A stretch of 64,000 nucleotides of DNA from Corynebacterium marinum DSM 44953 (GTDB lineage: Bacteria > Actinomycetota > Actinomycetes > Mycobacteriales > Mycobacteriaceae): contig NZ_CP007790.1 of the NCBI RefSeq assembly GCF_000835165.1, forward strand, positions 930,001 through 994,000. Reading direction: 5' to 3'. Shown one piece after another: positions 63,623 to 64,000 of the stretch (within the stretch, counting starts at the first letter, position 1; every line of letters starts with the position of its first letter). Under the pieces are notes generated by a model. The model had not been told where the DNA came from. It saw nothing but the letters and a program-made list of their open reading frames with translations, and did not search any database. Position numbers and translations under genes: made by a program.

Positions 63623-64000
63623 ATGAAGACGACGCTTTTGACGGACACTACCGTCGGTGAGATTTTGTCCGGATTCGAATGGGACGCTATCGAGGCTAAG
63701 GGTCTCTACGGATGGGACGGGGCACTCACAATCCAGCCCGAGTACCAACGTAACTATGTATATGGACTCGATGGAGGAGCCAAAGAGGCCAAAGTAATTG
63801 AGTCTTTGCTGAATGAGTATCCACTGGGATTGCTCTACTTCGTCCATGATCCAAAGAAAACCGATCACCCTTACGAGGTTCTCGACGGGCAGCAGCGAAT
63901 CACGAGTGTGGGCCGGTTCCTGCAGGGGCAGTTCTCTGTCCTGGTGAATGGCTACGAGAAACGATGGGCGAGCCTGGACCCAGCGATTAAGGATCAGATC
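63623..64000 (+). CDS. DUF262-domain protein (partial at window end)
   Basis: 126 residues are visible. The conserved DUF262 sequence (IQPEYQRNYVY, then YEVLDGQQRITSVGRFL with the DGQQR motif) is the ParB/sulfiredoxin-like NTPase-nuclease fold found in GmrS-type modification-dependent restriction proteins. It starts at ATG 63623, three bases after the methyltransferase stop, so the two are one operon and probably parts of a restriction or defence system. The C-terminal part, including any HNH DUF1524 domain, is outside the window. Confidence 0.88.
   Translation, partial: MKTTLLTDTTVGEILSGFEWDAIEAKGLYGWDGALTIQPEYQRNYVYGLDGGAKEAKVIESLLNEYPLGLLYFVHDPKKTDHPYEVLDGQQRITSVGRFLQGQFSVLVNGYEKRWASLDPAIKDQI

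Overview
The window looks like chromosomal DNA of a high-GC Corynebacterium. The main evidence is a 2-oxoglutarate dehydrogenase with a fused E2-type acyltransferase domain at its N-terminus (OdhA/Kgd type), followed upstream by a fused ABC exporter, an EcsC-like protein and an AroE-like gene. Many starts are GTG or TTG, and several promoters lie only 6-9 bases before the start codon, as is common in this group. No tRNA, rRNA, CRISPR array or complete insertion sequence was recognised.

Layout. 1-18.4 kb is core genome: odhA (cut by the left edge), ABC exporter, EcsC-like protein, AroE-like dehydrogenase, carboxylesterase, an acidic hypothetical protein, a serine hydrolase, an MFS transporter, a large unknown gene and PEP synthase. 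18.4-25.5 kb is a 5-oxoproline/amide catabolic cluster: pxpA, a fused pxpB-pxpC, a biotin carboxylase-BCCP protein, a GntR regulator, and on the other strand a YcsI-type hydro-lyase and an NRAMP-family permease. The same 15-bp palindrome lies in both control regions, at the two ends of the cluster, so the local GntR protein probably controls both. 25.5-30.4 kb carries a nucleoside hydrolase followed by a complete ECF uptake system (S, T and a fused, asymmetric A-A' ATPase) and a membrane protein, mostly with overlapping starts and stops.

30.4-32.1 kb holds a flavin monooxygenase behind a 320-base leader with several perfect stems and a possible leader peptide. 32.1-36.7 kb is a lower-GC defence-like operon (NUDIX, PLD-helicase, ParA ATPase) bracketed by an imperfect 20-bp inverted repeat. 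A broken beta-helix gene and a 100-bp MITE-like element follow at 36.9-37.7 kb. 37.7-58.7 kb is again core genome: an amino-acid permease, a DEAD-box RNA helicase, a pair of related unknown genes, a secreted HNH nuclease, PutP, an SNF2-SWIM-SbcD-SbcC-like DNA-repair operon, an amidohydrolase, YceI/MarR, PspC, a muconolactone isomerase-like protein and a DUF937 protein.

From about 58.9 kb to the right edge GC falls and the genes look acquired: a two-gene membrane/GAF-like module, several small unknown genes, a cluster of hairpins, and an EcoRI-type adenine methyltransferase followed by a DUF262 protein cut by the window end. This looks like a second defence region.
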